In this document: one piece after another, positions 55,721 through 64,000 of the stretch
Position numbering within the stretch: the stretch's first letter is position 1
Layout: the number at the start of each line of letters is the position of its first letter
NCBI RefSeq assembly: GCF_002197665.1
Contig: NZ_NBBJ01000002.1
Location: 434,001-498,000, forward strand
Direction: 5' to 3'
DNA length: 64,000 bases
Origin: Sphingomonas mucosissima
Lineage (GTDB): Bacteria > Pseudomonadota > Alphaproteobacteria > Sphingomonadales > Sphingomonadaceae
Translations under genes and position numbers: made by a program
Notes under the pieces: model-generated
Told to the model about the DNA's origin: nothing
Database searches by the model: none
Seen by the model: the letters and a program-made list of their open reading frames with translations, nothing else

Positions 55721-58700
55721 CTATCGCTCCGAAAGGAAGAGGCCCCCCGGACGCGCAGCTATGCTGTCGTAGAGCAAGCGATCGAGCGCGTTATAGGCAT
55801 CGATCGCGGCCAGATCTTCTTCGCTGAGTGGGCGTTCCGCCAAGCGCGCGCCATTGATCTGTGGGATGGAGCCGATGTCCGGCACGTCCAGTAATCGACC
55901 GAACTGCGGAAGGTGTTCGTCCAGCCGCTCTTGCAGGCCGACGAACATGAAGTCGCGTTCGATGATGGCAAGCGCAGCGGCGACCTTCGCTTCGTCCTGA
56001 TCCGGCGCGATGTCGGGCAGGGCAGCCAGCGCCGCCATGTCGCCGTGCCACAGCGCTGCGGGCAGTCCAAAGCCGGCGTAACGCGGAAAGCGACCGTCGA
56101 TGGCCGGCCAGCCTACGGGCTCGGGCGCGGTGCCTAGTACCTTTGCCAGCATGAGATTGCCCGGGATGATCCCCTTTCGGAGCAGTTGCGCGATCGACCA
56201 GTCGGCGACGGGCGTGTCGCGCAACGGCGCATTGGGCGGCGCGACCAGAAATCCGTGGTGCGAGCGAACACGCTCCCGCGGTGCGCGCAGGACGGTCGCA
56301 TAGCGGCATGGCCAACCGATCGCCTCGCCAAAGCCGTGGCTGACGTGCGATATCAGGATTTCCGCGTTGCGCAGCAGCGGGGCGAGGCGCGCTGCTGTCG
56401 CCAGGTCGCCGGCATGTCCCTCCACGACGGCGCGGGCGCCAAGGCTGATCACCGCGCGATCGGGGAGCGCACGCTCCAGCACCTTGCGGATCGCGGTGCC
56501 CGCGGTCTTGGGAATGTGGATAAAGGCGGTTCTGGGCGCGGCCATGCGGCGGTAGCGGCGCGCGGCAGCACGCGCGCCCGGAGCCTTGCGCGCCACCATG
56601 GTGAGCGGCGCATTGCGGCGGGCCTCGTGCGCGACCGTGGCTGCCCAGCGATCGGCTAGTGCTGTTTCCAGGTGCCGCCCTTCGAACAAAGCAAGATCGT
56701 GGAGGAAGCGTGCGTGGTCGCTTTCGCTGCGCAAGCGACCACGCGAGGCGCTTTCCTTGTGCAGCAGCTCCGCGGCCGGGGTGCAGACGGACGGCAGGCC
56801 GAGCGTCTCCTTTACTCGCAGGCAGAAATCGACGTCGTTGAAGCCGAGCGGAAAGGACTCGGCAAAGCCGCCCACCGCCTCAAAGACGGCGCGGCGCACG
56901 GTTAGGCAAGCGCCCGTAACCGCCGGTTGGGTGCGGAGCGAGCGAAGGTAGAAGGGGGCGGTGCCGCGCGGGGCGGCGCGGAACGGATGCAGCGGGCTGC
57001 CTCGCGAGGAGAAGACCACCCCGACATGCTGCATTGTTCCGTTGGGAAACCATAAGGTGGGCCCCGCGACGCCGACTTCGGGCTGGCTGGCGAGCCCGAC
57101 CAATTCACTCAGCCAGCGCTCCGACGTCACCTCGACATCATTGTTGAGGAAGCAAACGATCTCCGCATCGGTCAACGCGGCCGCGCGATTGTTCAGCCGA
57201 GACCAGTTGAAGGAGCCGTCGTCGCGCAGCACGCGCGCAATGCCCTCGCTTTCCAGCCAGCGCAGATACTGGAGGGTCGCTGGCTTCTCCGAGCCGTTGT
57301 CGATGATGAGGAGCTCGAATTCGGGGTATGTCGTTCGATCAAGTACCGAGCCGATGCAGGAAGCGAGCAGATCGAGCCGATCCCGCGTCGGGATGATCAG
57401 CGCGACACGCGGGGCCGGTGCTGGCACCGCTGCATGAACGGCATAGCCGGGCGCATCATGCATATTGACGCTGTGCCACGGGCCACTCGTGATCGATCGC
57501 TGGCCTTCGTAGACCGGCGGAGAGCCGTAGGCATGGAACAGCACCTGGGGGACATGCGCGAGCGCGGTTTCGGGCAAAAGCGTGAGCAGCCGGGCCGCGC
57601 CGTGCGGATCGTCCGGCGAGATCCCAACAGATGCAAGCGCGCTCGTCCGCGCTGCGCAAACGGTCGCCAGCTGTGGCTGTGCGCGCGCGAAAAAGGGGTC
57701 GGGTGCGGGAAGGAAGACGCGGCTGTGGCGCCCTGCCTCCTCTATCATGTCATAATCGGCATACACAAACGCGAGCGCAGGATCGTGCGCGAACTCGCCG
57801 GCAAAAAACAGCAAGGCGTGATCCGCCAAGCGGCCGCTGCTTGGATCCCAGTGCAAGAGCAGGGGGATCGATCCGGAGCGCTCGTCCTCGGTAGTGGACC
57901 CCGGATTACCGAGCTCCGGCCGGTCGCCACTCAGCAACAATCGCCAAGCGGGATAGGGTTGTGACATCAGCCAGCGACGCACGTCCTCCACGACGCTGTC
58001 CGGTGTATCTTTTGGCAGCATCACGCCAATCGCAGGATGAGAAGGCCAGTTATCGAGCCCCGCTGCCGCGGCGCAACCGGCGGCATCCGCGAAGGTGTCA
58101 GCATGACGCGCCCAGTCGCGATAGGCGGCGCGCGCGGCCTGCTCGTCCGCCGCAGCGCTTTCTGCCCGCACGCGGCGCTCTTCAGCTTTTTCGAGCTGTT
58201 CCGGGTCTGCAACCGAGATCATGACGGCCGGGCTTTCGCACTGCTGGCGGCTTAGCCGAGCGCCGAGGCCGATCTGTTCGGCGATAACGTCAACTTCATA
58301 GTCGCCCGGCTCGCTCGGCGCCGTCGCGTCGAGCGCAACGATGCAGGAGCACTCGGGCTCAAGCGGATAGGGCAGCAGGACTGACACCGGATCGCGGATC
58401 GGCACGCCTGTTCGAGGGACCCGACGCCAGCGCGCGCGTAGTCTGATGCCGCCCGGATCGGCTGCCTCAATCCGGATGGCGCCTGCGTTTCGAACATGTG
58501 CCAGCAAGGTGACGGCCGCGCCAGGAAGGTACGGCGTTGCCGGCGGCGTAATCGCAACGTGGCAGCCGAGTGCAGGATGATCGTCGTCACCGACCGGTTC
58601 GTGCGCGACATGGATGCGGCCCCGTGCCGCTTTGAACGTGCGCCCGCGTCCGAACGGGAGCGAGGGGGCCAGCACCAGCGAGCAAGCCACCGGTCGCTCG

Positions 58701-59254
58701 CCGGGAGTGCGCGGTATCTGAAGCGGGATGTCGAACGTGCATTCGGTGCCGGGCAGCAGCGTCGCCGGCAGCGAGGTAAGCTGCACCTCGCCGTCCAGAT
58801 CAACTCGCAACGCCGCGCCCGTTGGTCCGCCTTCCCAGAGATACGGGGACTCATTGCGCACGGTGACGGGGAGGGCAGCGCATGCGCCGGGAGGAAAAAA
58901 GTCTGGCAGATCGCCGAAAGAGACCGAGCCATTTCCATAATCGGCGAGATCAGGTGACAGTGCCGGCCAATCGGCCGACGCCAGTGGGTCACCTGCTTCG
59001 AACGTCAGGCGAAGCGCGCGAAGGTCCGATGGCGGCGCGGGAAGTCGCTTGCGCAAGAAAGCCGTCTGCCCTCGTGCGGTGAGCGGCGCGAAGTCGTGCG
59101 TGGCAGCAATGGTCTGGGCGCCACTATCAGTCACGTAGGTGACGACCAGCGTGCATCGTTGCGGCGTTGCGTGAAGCTGCTCTCGGAGGATCGTGGGGAG
59201 TGGCAGGTCGAGAACGCGATCATGATCGCGCGGAATGATGATTGGCCCCTCCAT
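55721..59254 (-). CDS. Giant GT2 glycosyltransferase fused to a sulfotransferase-like domain
   Basis: This encodes 1177 residues. Residues 1-345 look like two or three beta-sandwich (Wzt/CARDB-like) modules. Residues about 405-600 resemble a degenerate O-antigen GT2 first domain (FVYADYDMIEEAGRHSR). Residues 615-840 are a canonical GT2 domain: ALIIPTRDRLDLLASCIGSV, FLNNDVEV (DxD-like) and GFNDVDFCLRV. Residues 905-1177 form a sulfotransferase-like P-loop domain: FIHIPKTAGTAIRK (PAPS 5'-phosphosulfate loop) and VLRAPRERVRSHH (3'-phosphate motif). It is divergent from the next P-loop gene. It may build and sulfate a glycan. No signal peptide. Confidence 0.87.
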   Translation of the reverse strand: MEGPIIIPRDHDRVLDLPLPTILREQLHATPQRCTLVVTYVTDSGAQTIAATHDFAPLTARGQTAFLRKRLPAPPSDLRALRLTFEAGDPLASADWPALSPDLADYGNGSVSFGDLPDFFPPGACAALPVTVRNESPYLWEGGPTGAALRVDLDGEVQLTSLPATLLPGTECTFDIPLQIPRTPGERPVACSLVLAPSLPFGRGRTFKAARGRIHVAHEPVGDDDHPALGCHVAITPPATPYLPGAAVTLLAHVRNAGAIRIEAADPGGIRLRARWRRVPRTGVPIRDPVSVLLPYPLEPECSCIVALDATAPSEPGDYEVDVIAEQIGLGARLSRQQCESPAVMISVADPEQLEKAEERRVRAESAAADEQAARAAYRDWARHADTFADAAGCAAAAGLDNWPSHPAIGVMLPKDTPDSVVEDVRRWLMSQPYPAWRLLLSGDRPELGNPGSTTEDERSGSIPLLLHWDPSSGRLADHALLFFAGEFAHDPALAFVYADYDMIEEAGRHSRVFLPAPDPFFARAQPQLATVCAARTSALASVGISPDDPHGAARLLTLLPETALAHVPQVLFHAYGSPPVYEGQRSITSGPWHSVNMHDAPGYAVHAAVPAPAPRVALIIPTRDRLDLLASCIGSVLDRTTYPEFELLIIDNGSEKPATLQYLRWLESEGIARVLRDDGSFNWSRLNNRAAALTDAEIVCFLNNDVEVTSERWLSELVGLASQPEVGVAGPTLWFPNGTMQHVGVVFSSRGSPLHPFRAAPRGTAPFYLRSLRTQPAVTGACLTVRRAVFEAVGGFAESFPLGFNDVDFCLRVKETLGLPSVCTPAAELLHKESASRGRLRSESDHARFLHDLALFEGRHLETALADRWAATVAHEARRNAPLTMVARKAPGARAAARRYRRMAAPRTAFIHIPKTAGTAIRKVLERALPDRAVISLGARAVVEGHAGDLATAARLAPLLRNAEILISHVSHGFGEAIGWPCRYATVLRAPRERVRSHHGFLVAPPNAPLRDTPVADWSIAQLLRKGIIPGNLMLAKVLGTAPEPVGWPAIDGRFPRYAGFGLPAALWHGDMAALAALPDIAPDQDEAKVAAALAIIERDFMFVGLQERLDEHLPQFGRLLDVPDIGSIPQINGARLAERPLSEEDLAAIDAYNALDRLLYDSIAARPGGLFLSER

Positions 59255-59474
59255 CCCGCTGCCCCGACTCCTCCTGGCCGCAAAGGCGGCGCTTCAGCGC
59301 CTGCTACGGTGTTGCCGGCCCTGCGTCCATCTCACGCGGCGTCAGCTTAGTTGGGAGAAAAGAACCACTATAAATCAGTTGATCAGGAGGGCGAATTGCA
59401 AAGTCCGGGAACTCGGCGCTATCCCCCTGCTTCTGCTCGCGTCGTGTGGGTAGAAAAGTAAGCTTCGGGGAGCA

Positions 59475-60455
59475 GTGGCGCGTTCAATGCGAAAAACAGT
59501 CATTCTGCACATCGGAGCCTCAAAGGCCGGGTCGTCTTCAATCCAATCCTTTCTTCGCCGTAACCGGTTCGTCTTCAACCGGCTGGGGTATGTGATTCCG
59601 GACGCGTCGCTTTCGACCGGAAACCAAGTTTCTGGTGAGCATGTATTTGCCCTCGAAGCGTTGGCAAAGAAACGCGATGCGAGCGGCCTGCGCGAACGGA
59701 TCGACGCGATCTTCGATGGCTCGAATCGAGCTGCGCGAGCTCTATTGCTATCGGCGGAGAACCTTTCCAACCTCGGCAACAGCGCGCTTATCGAGGGGCT
59801 CGCTGCCCATTACGACCTGCGCGTCGTGATGTATCTAAGGCGGCAGGATGAACTGCTCACCTCCGCCTGGCAGCAGTGGGCGTCCAAGCTGGAGAGCGAT
59901 TTCCATGCCTGGCTAATCCTGGCGCTTAGGCAGTTCGGTCACTGGGACGAGGTGCTCGCCGAGTGGGAAGAGCACGCCGGTGCGGACGCAATGGTGGTCA
60001 GGGTATTCGATCGCGACAGCTTCGTGGACGGTGATCTGCTTCACGACTTTGTCGACGCCATCGGTTTGGGAGAGAAGGCCGACACCTTCGATTACAAGCA
60101 GGGTGACTCCAATCCATCCGTCACTGATGCGATCACGATGATGGTGGCCGGCAATCGCAACATCTTCGCAGATGTGCACGACAACAAATTCTACAATGCG
60201 CTGAACGAACTGACCGGGCGCTCGCTGGTGGAGACTAGAAAGCTTTCGCTGCTGACGCAGACTCAACGCGACAAGATCATCGAGTTCTATCGCCCGATCA
60301 ATGAGGCGGTCTGCCGTAAGTATTTCCGGGGGCGCCCTCGGCTGTTCCCGCTCGTGGATCATCAGAAGTATCGGTATCTCTCAGGCGATCAACTCACAGA
60401 CGAAAAGTTTCGGGTGATCATGACGATCCTCGCCGCGCTGGTCCGCGACGGGTAA
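59475..60455 (+). CDS. Sulfotransferase-like P-loop protein
   Basis: This encodes 326 residues. TVILHIGASKAGSSSIQSFLRRN near the N-terminus resembles the PAPS-binding P-loop (HIGxxKxGSSS-IQ), and LRVVMYLRRQDELLTSAW resembles the 3'-phosphate-binding motif (R-x2-D-x3-S). No membrane segment is present. GTG 59475 is near a GGGGAG run (only 2 bases apart), and ATG 59487 is the alternative. It shares a 220-base divergent region with the giant fusion. Sulfation of a surface glycan is the working inference. Glycan acceptor unknown. Confidence 0.75.
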   Translation: MARSMRKTVILHIGASKAGSSSIQSFLRRNRFVFNRLGYVIPDASLSTGNQVSGEHVFALEALAKKRDASGLRERIDAIFDGSNRAARALLLSAENLSNLGNSALIEGLAAHYDLRVVMYLRRQDELLTSAWQQWASKLESDFHAWLILALRQFGHWDEVLAEWEEHAGADAMVVRVFDRDSFVDGDLLHDFVDAIGLGEKADTFDYKQGDSNPSVTDAITMMVAGNRNIFADVHDNKFYNALNELTGRSLVETRKLSLLTQTQRDKIIEFYRPINEAVCRKYFRGRPRLFPLVDHQKYRYLSGDQLTDEKFRVIMTILAALVRDG

Positions 60456-60678
60456 CCCCGAGGTAGCGCGGCGGCGCTGCGTTTCGTTTGCGCCCACAAG
60501 AGTGCGAGCAGGGGACTGACGAGGAGAGTGCCGTTCACAGGCACGAAGCCGCGGCTTGCGGTGCCAGTTGGCAACCGTTGGCAGCGAGCGCCCGCGATAA
60601 GCGGAGCGGCTGGGTTGACCTTTGCGAGGTGCGCGAGGATGAGCGGCTACGGACAGGGTGTTGGGGAGATGCGCGTTC

Positions 60679-63597
60679 GTGGAAGAAAGTGCGCCTAACC
60701 AGATCGTCAAGGCGGACGCACGTCAGTGGATCGTTGAACAGTTCGATCCAGCCTTTTATCGCAAGCAATTGCGGGAGGCGGGCGTCGATCCGTTGCCTCA
60801 GCGCGCGCTGCGCCATTATCTGGAGGAAGGATGGATCGCGGGCTTTGATCCCTCGCCACGCTTCTCCACCGAATTGTACCTCGCGTTGCACGAAGATGCG
60901 CGGGCGGCTGGGTGTTCGCCGCTTGAATATCATGCCTCCATCGGGCGTTTCAGCGGGGCAGAGGTTCCGTCGTCGGACCGAAGCGTGGGGCCGGGGATTG
61001 CGTCCGTCGAAACGATGATGGCGCAACTGCGCGAACTCTTCGACGAAGATCATTATCGCGATCAACTGGCGCTGCCGTTCAACGGCGATCTGCTGGAACA
61101 TTATCTGCAGAGCGGCTGGCGACAAGGGCTCAGTCCGTCAAAGTCTTTCGACACCGAGTATTATCTGGGCGCCAACCCGGATGTCGCGGAGCGAGGCATC
61201 AATCCCTTGCTGCATTTCGTTCGGCACGGACGGGCGGAGGGCCGGCGCACTGCATGCCCGCCGAACGAAGGACCAGAAGCGGGCCAACCGGCTAGTGGCC
61301 ACGCCGCCCCGCCAGCGAATGCCCCCGAGGCGACCCCGGACAACAGTCCTGCTGCGGCTCTCTTCGACCCGGCATATTATGCGGCGCAGCTTGACTCGGT
61401 CCCCGATGGCATATCGCTGTACCGCCATTTCATGGATAGCGGTTGGCGCCTGCGTCTGGATCCTTCGCCGCTTTTCAGCACGTCTTATTATTTGGAAACC
61501 AACCCCGAGGTTGCGGCGGCGGGTATCAACCCGTTCCTCCACTGGGTGAACTATGGGCGGCATGAGAAGCGCCCGGCGATCCCCTATCACCATCAGCCCG
61601 ATTTCGCGCCGTTGGTGTCCGTGATCGTGCCGAACTACAATCATGCCCGCTTCCTGGAACAGCGGCTGCGTTCGATCTACGATCAGACGTATCGCAACAT
61701 AGAGCTGATCGTGCTGGACGATGCCTCAAGCGACGATAGTCGGGAGGTGATCACCCGATTGCTCGAACAATGTCCATTTCCGTTCCTCACAGCCCTCAAC
61801 GATACCGGCACGGGCAGTCCCTTCCGCCAGTGGCAGCGCGGATTGTCCATGGCGAGCGGGTCGCTCATTTGGATTTGCGAGAGCGACGATTTCGCGGACA
61901 GCCGGTTTCTCGAGCATCTGGTTCCCAGTTTTGCGGACCTGTCGGTGAAAATGGCGCTCGGGCGCATCGAATTCTGCCGCGGCGACGGGTCGCCCATGGC
62001 AGGAATGGCCGGCTTTCGAGACGGGGCTGAACCGGGCATATGGAACCAGCCTGTGTCACGACCCGCGGCGCAATGGTTTCGATCTGCCTTTTCCAAGCGA
62101 AACATCGTCACCAATGTGGGCGGCTGCCTGTTCCGCAATCAGCAGATAGCTGGGGAGCTGTGGGATCGCGCCGCACAATTTCGGATCGCCGGCGACTGGT
62201 TTCTCTACATTCACCTGCTTGGCAGCGGAAAGCTCGCCTTTTCCCCCGAGGCGGTCAGCTACTTCCGGCAACATGAAGCGAACACCTCGGCGCGCAACTT
62301 CGATAAGATCTATTATTACGATGAATGCTGGGCCGTTCAGCAGGAGATTCGGCGTTATTGGCGCGTGGACGAAGACGCAGGCGCCCAGTTTATTGCAGAT
62401 CTATCGCACCAATACCGCCATTTCGCCGTCTATCGGGAGCATGGAGCTTTCGAAGATCGCTTTTCCGCCGGCGCGCTGATGCCTTCGGAGCCACGCGCGG
62501 CGCATATCGCGATCGGATTCCTGGGCTTCGAGACCGGCGGGGGAGAGCTTTTCCCACTGCTGCTCGCCAATGAATATGCGCGGCAGGGAGTGATGGTCTC
62601 GCTGATTGCCGCCAACCTCACCGATCGCAACGATGACATGGTGGCGCGGCTGGACTCTCGCGTGCCGGTCTATTCGCGGGACGACATGTTTCCGGGTGGT
62701 CCGGCCTCCTTGCTGGACCGGGCAGGCATTGATGTGGTTCATTCCCACAGCGTGTTGATCGAGAACCTGTTCTTCGAGCGCAGCGGCATGCTTGATCGAC
62801 CGTATGTGGTCTCCATGCACGGCTCGCACAATCTGCCGGGCGGAGCGCTTGACCGGCTGCTGTTCCGCTCGCTGCGGAACGTTGATTACTGGGTCTACAC
62901 CGCGGAAAAGAACCTCGACGTCTTCGCCGGGCTTCCCCTTGATCGGTCGCGCTTCATCAAGATGGCGAACGGCATGCCACGTGATGAGCGTGAAGCGCCG
63001 TTCACGCGCGCGAGCCTGGGGATCGGCGAGGACGCGACCGTCTTTACCTTCATCGCGCGCGGCATTCAGCGCAAAGGCTGGCGCGCCTCGGTGGAGGCAT
63101 TCAAGCTGCTGAAGGCAAGGCATCCCAATCGTGAGATGCACCTCCTGATGATCGGCGAAGGGCGCTTTGCCGAGCGCTCGCAGGAAATCGCCGGCAGGGA
63201 TCCGGCAATCCACTTCCTTGGTTATCAATCATGTATCAACGGCATCTACCGTTTGAGCGATTGCGCGCTGGTGCCCACCCGCTTCGAAGGGGAATCCTTT
63301 CCCCTGTGCGTGATTCAGGCGCTGCAGGAAGGCTGCCCGGTGCTGGGCAATGACGTGGGCGAGATCCGCAGCATGCTGACGTCCGACAAGGGCGTGGCAG
63401 GCGTGGTGACGACGAACATGCGCGATACTGATGCCTTCATCCGCCACGTCGCCGACGCGATGGAGCAGTTCCTAGATCCGGCATTCCGCGCGTCGGCCAG
63501 CGCGTTGACCGCCGAGGTCGCAGACCGTTTCAGCATGGAGGCATGTGCGGCCGCGTATCGAACCTTGTACGACCAAGCGATCGTGCTGCGTCAATGA
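60679..63597 (+). CDS. Triple-repeat GT2-GT4 bifunctional glycosyltransferase
   Basis: This encodes about 972 residues. The N-terminal third carries three copies of a roughly 70-residue unit (about 20-93, 119-191, 227-298) with the pattern FDPxxY...HYLxxGW...PSPxFST-x-YYL...NPxxHxxxxGRxE. A GT2 domain follows at about 311-555 (VSVIVPNYNHARFLEQRLRS, LIVLDDASSDDS, ESDD). A GT4 domain occupies about 610-972 (GLFxGG-like FLGFETGGGELFP, LLMIGEGRF, EGESFPLCVIQALQEGCPVL). GTG 60679 is chosen because GGGGAG lies 10 bases upstream; GTG 60658 is possible. A 73-base gap precedes the next P-loop gene. Confidence 0.9.
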   Translation: MEESAPNQIVKADARQWIVEQFDPAFYRKQLREAGVDPLPQRALRHYLEEGWIAGFDPSPRFSTELYLALHEDARAAGCSPLEYHASIGRFSGAEVPSSDRSVGPGIASVETMMAQLRELFDEDHYRDQLALPFNGDLLEHYLQSGWRQGLSPSKSFDTEYYLGANPDVAERGINPLLHFVRHGRAEGRRTACPPNEGPEAGQPASGHAAPPANAPEATPDNSPAAALFDPAYYAAQLDSVPDGISLYRHFMDSGWRLRLDPSPLFSTSYYLETNPEVAAAGINPFLHWVNYGRHEKRPAIPYHHQPDFAPLVSVIVPNYNHARFLEQRLRSIYDQTYRNIELIVLDDASSDDSREVITRLLEQCPFPFLTALNDTGTGSPFRQWQRGLSMASGSLIWICESDDFADSRFLEHLVPSFADLSVKMALGRIEFCRGDGSPMAGMAGFRDGAEPGIWNQPVSRPAAQWFRSAFSKRNIVTNVGGCLFRNQQIAGELWDRAAQFRIAGDWFLYIHLLGSGKLAFSPEAVSYFRQHEANTSARNFDKIYYYDECWAVQQEIRRYWRVDEDAGAQFIADLSHQYRHFAVYREHGAFEDRFSAGALMPSEPRAAHIAIGFLGFETGGGELFPLLLANEYARQGVMVSLIAANLTDRNDDMVARLDSRVPVYSRDDMFPGGPASLLDRAGIDVVHSHSVLIENLFFERSGMLDRPYVVSMHGSHNLPGGALDRLLFRSLRNVDYWVYTAEKNLDVFAGLPLDRSRFIKMANGMPRDEREAPFTRASLGIGEDATVFTFIARGIQRKGWRASVEAFKLLKARHPNREMHLLMIGEGRFAERSQEIAGRDPAIHFLGYQSCINGIYRLSDCALVPTRFEGESFPLCVIQALQEGCPVLGNDVGEIRSMLTSDKGVAGVVTTNMRDTDAFIRHVADAMEQFLDPAFRASASALTAEVADRFSMEACAAAYRTLYDQAIVLRQ

Positions 63598-63670
63598 CCG
63601 CAGCCGAGCTTTCGGCAAGGGCACCGATGATTAGCGATGACGCTCCGCGCCGCGTGCCGGAGGGGCGCTC

Positions 63671-64000
63671 ATGAGGGGCAAACGGCACGCGATCGTCCAT
63701 ATCGGCCACAAGAAGACCGGTACGACGTTCATCCAGAACCACCTTCACGCAAACCGCAGCGCGCTATTTGATGCCGGCGTGATCTATCCCCTCCCGGAGC
63801 CAAATCATTCATACGCGCTGTCGGGCATCTTCCACGCGGGCAAGGTGGTAAAGGCACCATCGCCGCGCGTCCGTTACGCTTCGGATCGCAAGCGCGCCCG
63901 TGAGGCGCTGCATTCTGAGCTTTGCGGTGCGGATTGGCACACAATGGTGCTTTCCGCGGAAGCGGTGGCCGGCTTTTCGCCCGGCGAACTGAAAGACTTC
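63671..64000 (+). CDS. Sulfotransferase-like P-loop protein (C-terminal part outside window)
   Basis: The first 110 residues are present and the frame is open at the window end. HAIVHIGHKKTGTTFIQNHLHAN carries the PAPS-type P-loop (HIGxxKTGTT-IQ). VLSAEAVAGFSPGELKDF follows the usual 'lSaE' block of this group. GGAGGGG lies 6 bases before ATG 63671, a strong ribosome-binding site. It resembles the P-loop proteins at 59.5 kb and at the end of the giant fusion. Co-transcription with the upstream GT2-GT4 gene is likely. Confidence 0.78.
   Translation, partial: MRGKRHAIVHIGHKKTGTTFIQNHLHANRSALFDAGVIYPLPEPNHSYALSGIFHAGKVVKAPSPRVRYASDRKRAREALHSELCGADWHTMVLSAEAVAGFSPGELKDF

Overview
The window looks like chromosomal DNA of an alphaproteobacterium, most likely Sphingomonas or a close relative (order Sphingomonadales). 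This rests on the very GC-rich, densely packed genes, the many 4-nt ATGA/GTGA start-stop overlaps, cyoABCD-surf1 next to a RegB/RegA pair, feoA-feoB beside a COQ9-family gene, metX-metW, HWE/HisKA_2-type kinases, a GTTC-N7-GTTC site (the alphaproteobacterial LexA motif) in front of uvrA, and palindromic repeats that I recall from sphingomonad genomes. The genus is an inference. I see no prophage, insertion sequence, CRISPR array, rRNA or plasmid function.

Layout. 1-4.3 kb: uvrA (3' part missing), a small lipoprotein, a cold-shock protein and small orphan genes. 4.5-12.9 kb: a surface-polysaccharide region with a GT61-like transferase, a five-gene minus-strand operon (methyltransferase, glycosidase-like, Gfo/Idh/MocA oxidoreductase, pyruvyl transferase, FrhB-like iron-sulfur protein), and a GT9-like plus DUF6165 pair. 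12.9-16.1 kb: a cation/proton antiporter, a small CxxC protein and a GAF-PAS-GGDEF cyclase, with a diverged 145-bp direct repeat at their convergent ends. 16.2-23 kb: one minus-strand operon cyoABCD-surf1-regB-regA, so a bo3-type quinol oxidase is encoded with its assembly factor and a redox two-component system. 23-43.6 kb: housekeeping and regulation: an MFS carrier, trhO, tRNA-Leu(GAG), ftsEX-ydcF-like-plsC, hisC-tyrA, metXW plus a response regulator facing a sensor kinase, ssb, feoAB, COQ9, an EamA transporter, an Old Yellow Enzyme and a hybrid kinase.

43.9-51.5 kb: a six-gene minus-strand operon of nucleotide-sugar epimerases and glycosyltransferases in which every junction is a 4-nt overlap. 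It ends in a CgeB-like glycosyltransferase fused to a UDP-xylose-synthase-like SDR enzyme. 51.7-55.7 kb: a histidine phosphatase, a DUF1003 protein, a zinc-type dehydrogenase and dnaA, which has an unusual AT-rich, GANTC-bearing upstream region. 55.7-64 kb: very large surface-glycan enzymes (a GT2-sulfotransferase fusion and a triple-repeat GT2-GT4 protein) together with two more sulfotransferase-like P-loop proteins, the last cut by the window end.

The most interesting material is: (i) palindromic REP-like elements of two different families inserted in frame inside two adjacent polysaccharide genes; (ii) the fused, multi-domain glycan enzymes, which suggest an uncharacterised, possibly sulfated surface polysaccharide; (iii) the diverged direct repeat at 14.4-14.7 kb, which looks like a scar of allelic recombination; and (iv) several candidate regulatory sites (LexA, Fur, a perfect 19-bp palindrome before cyoA, a foldable leader before the GT9-like gene). 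No function was checked against a database. Family names come from motif recognition.
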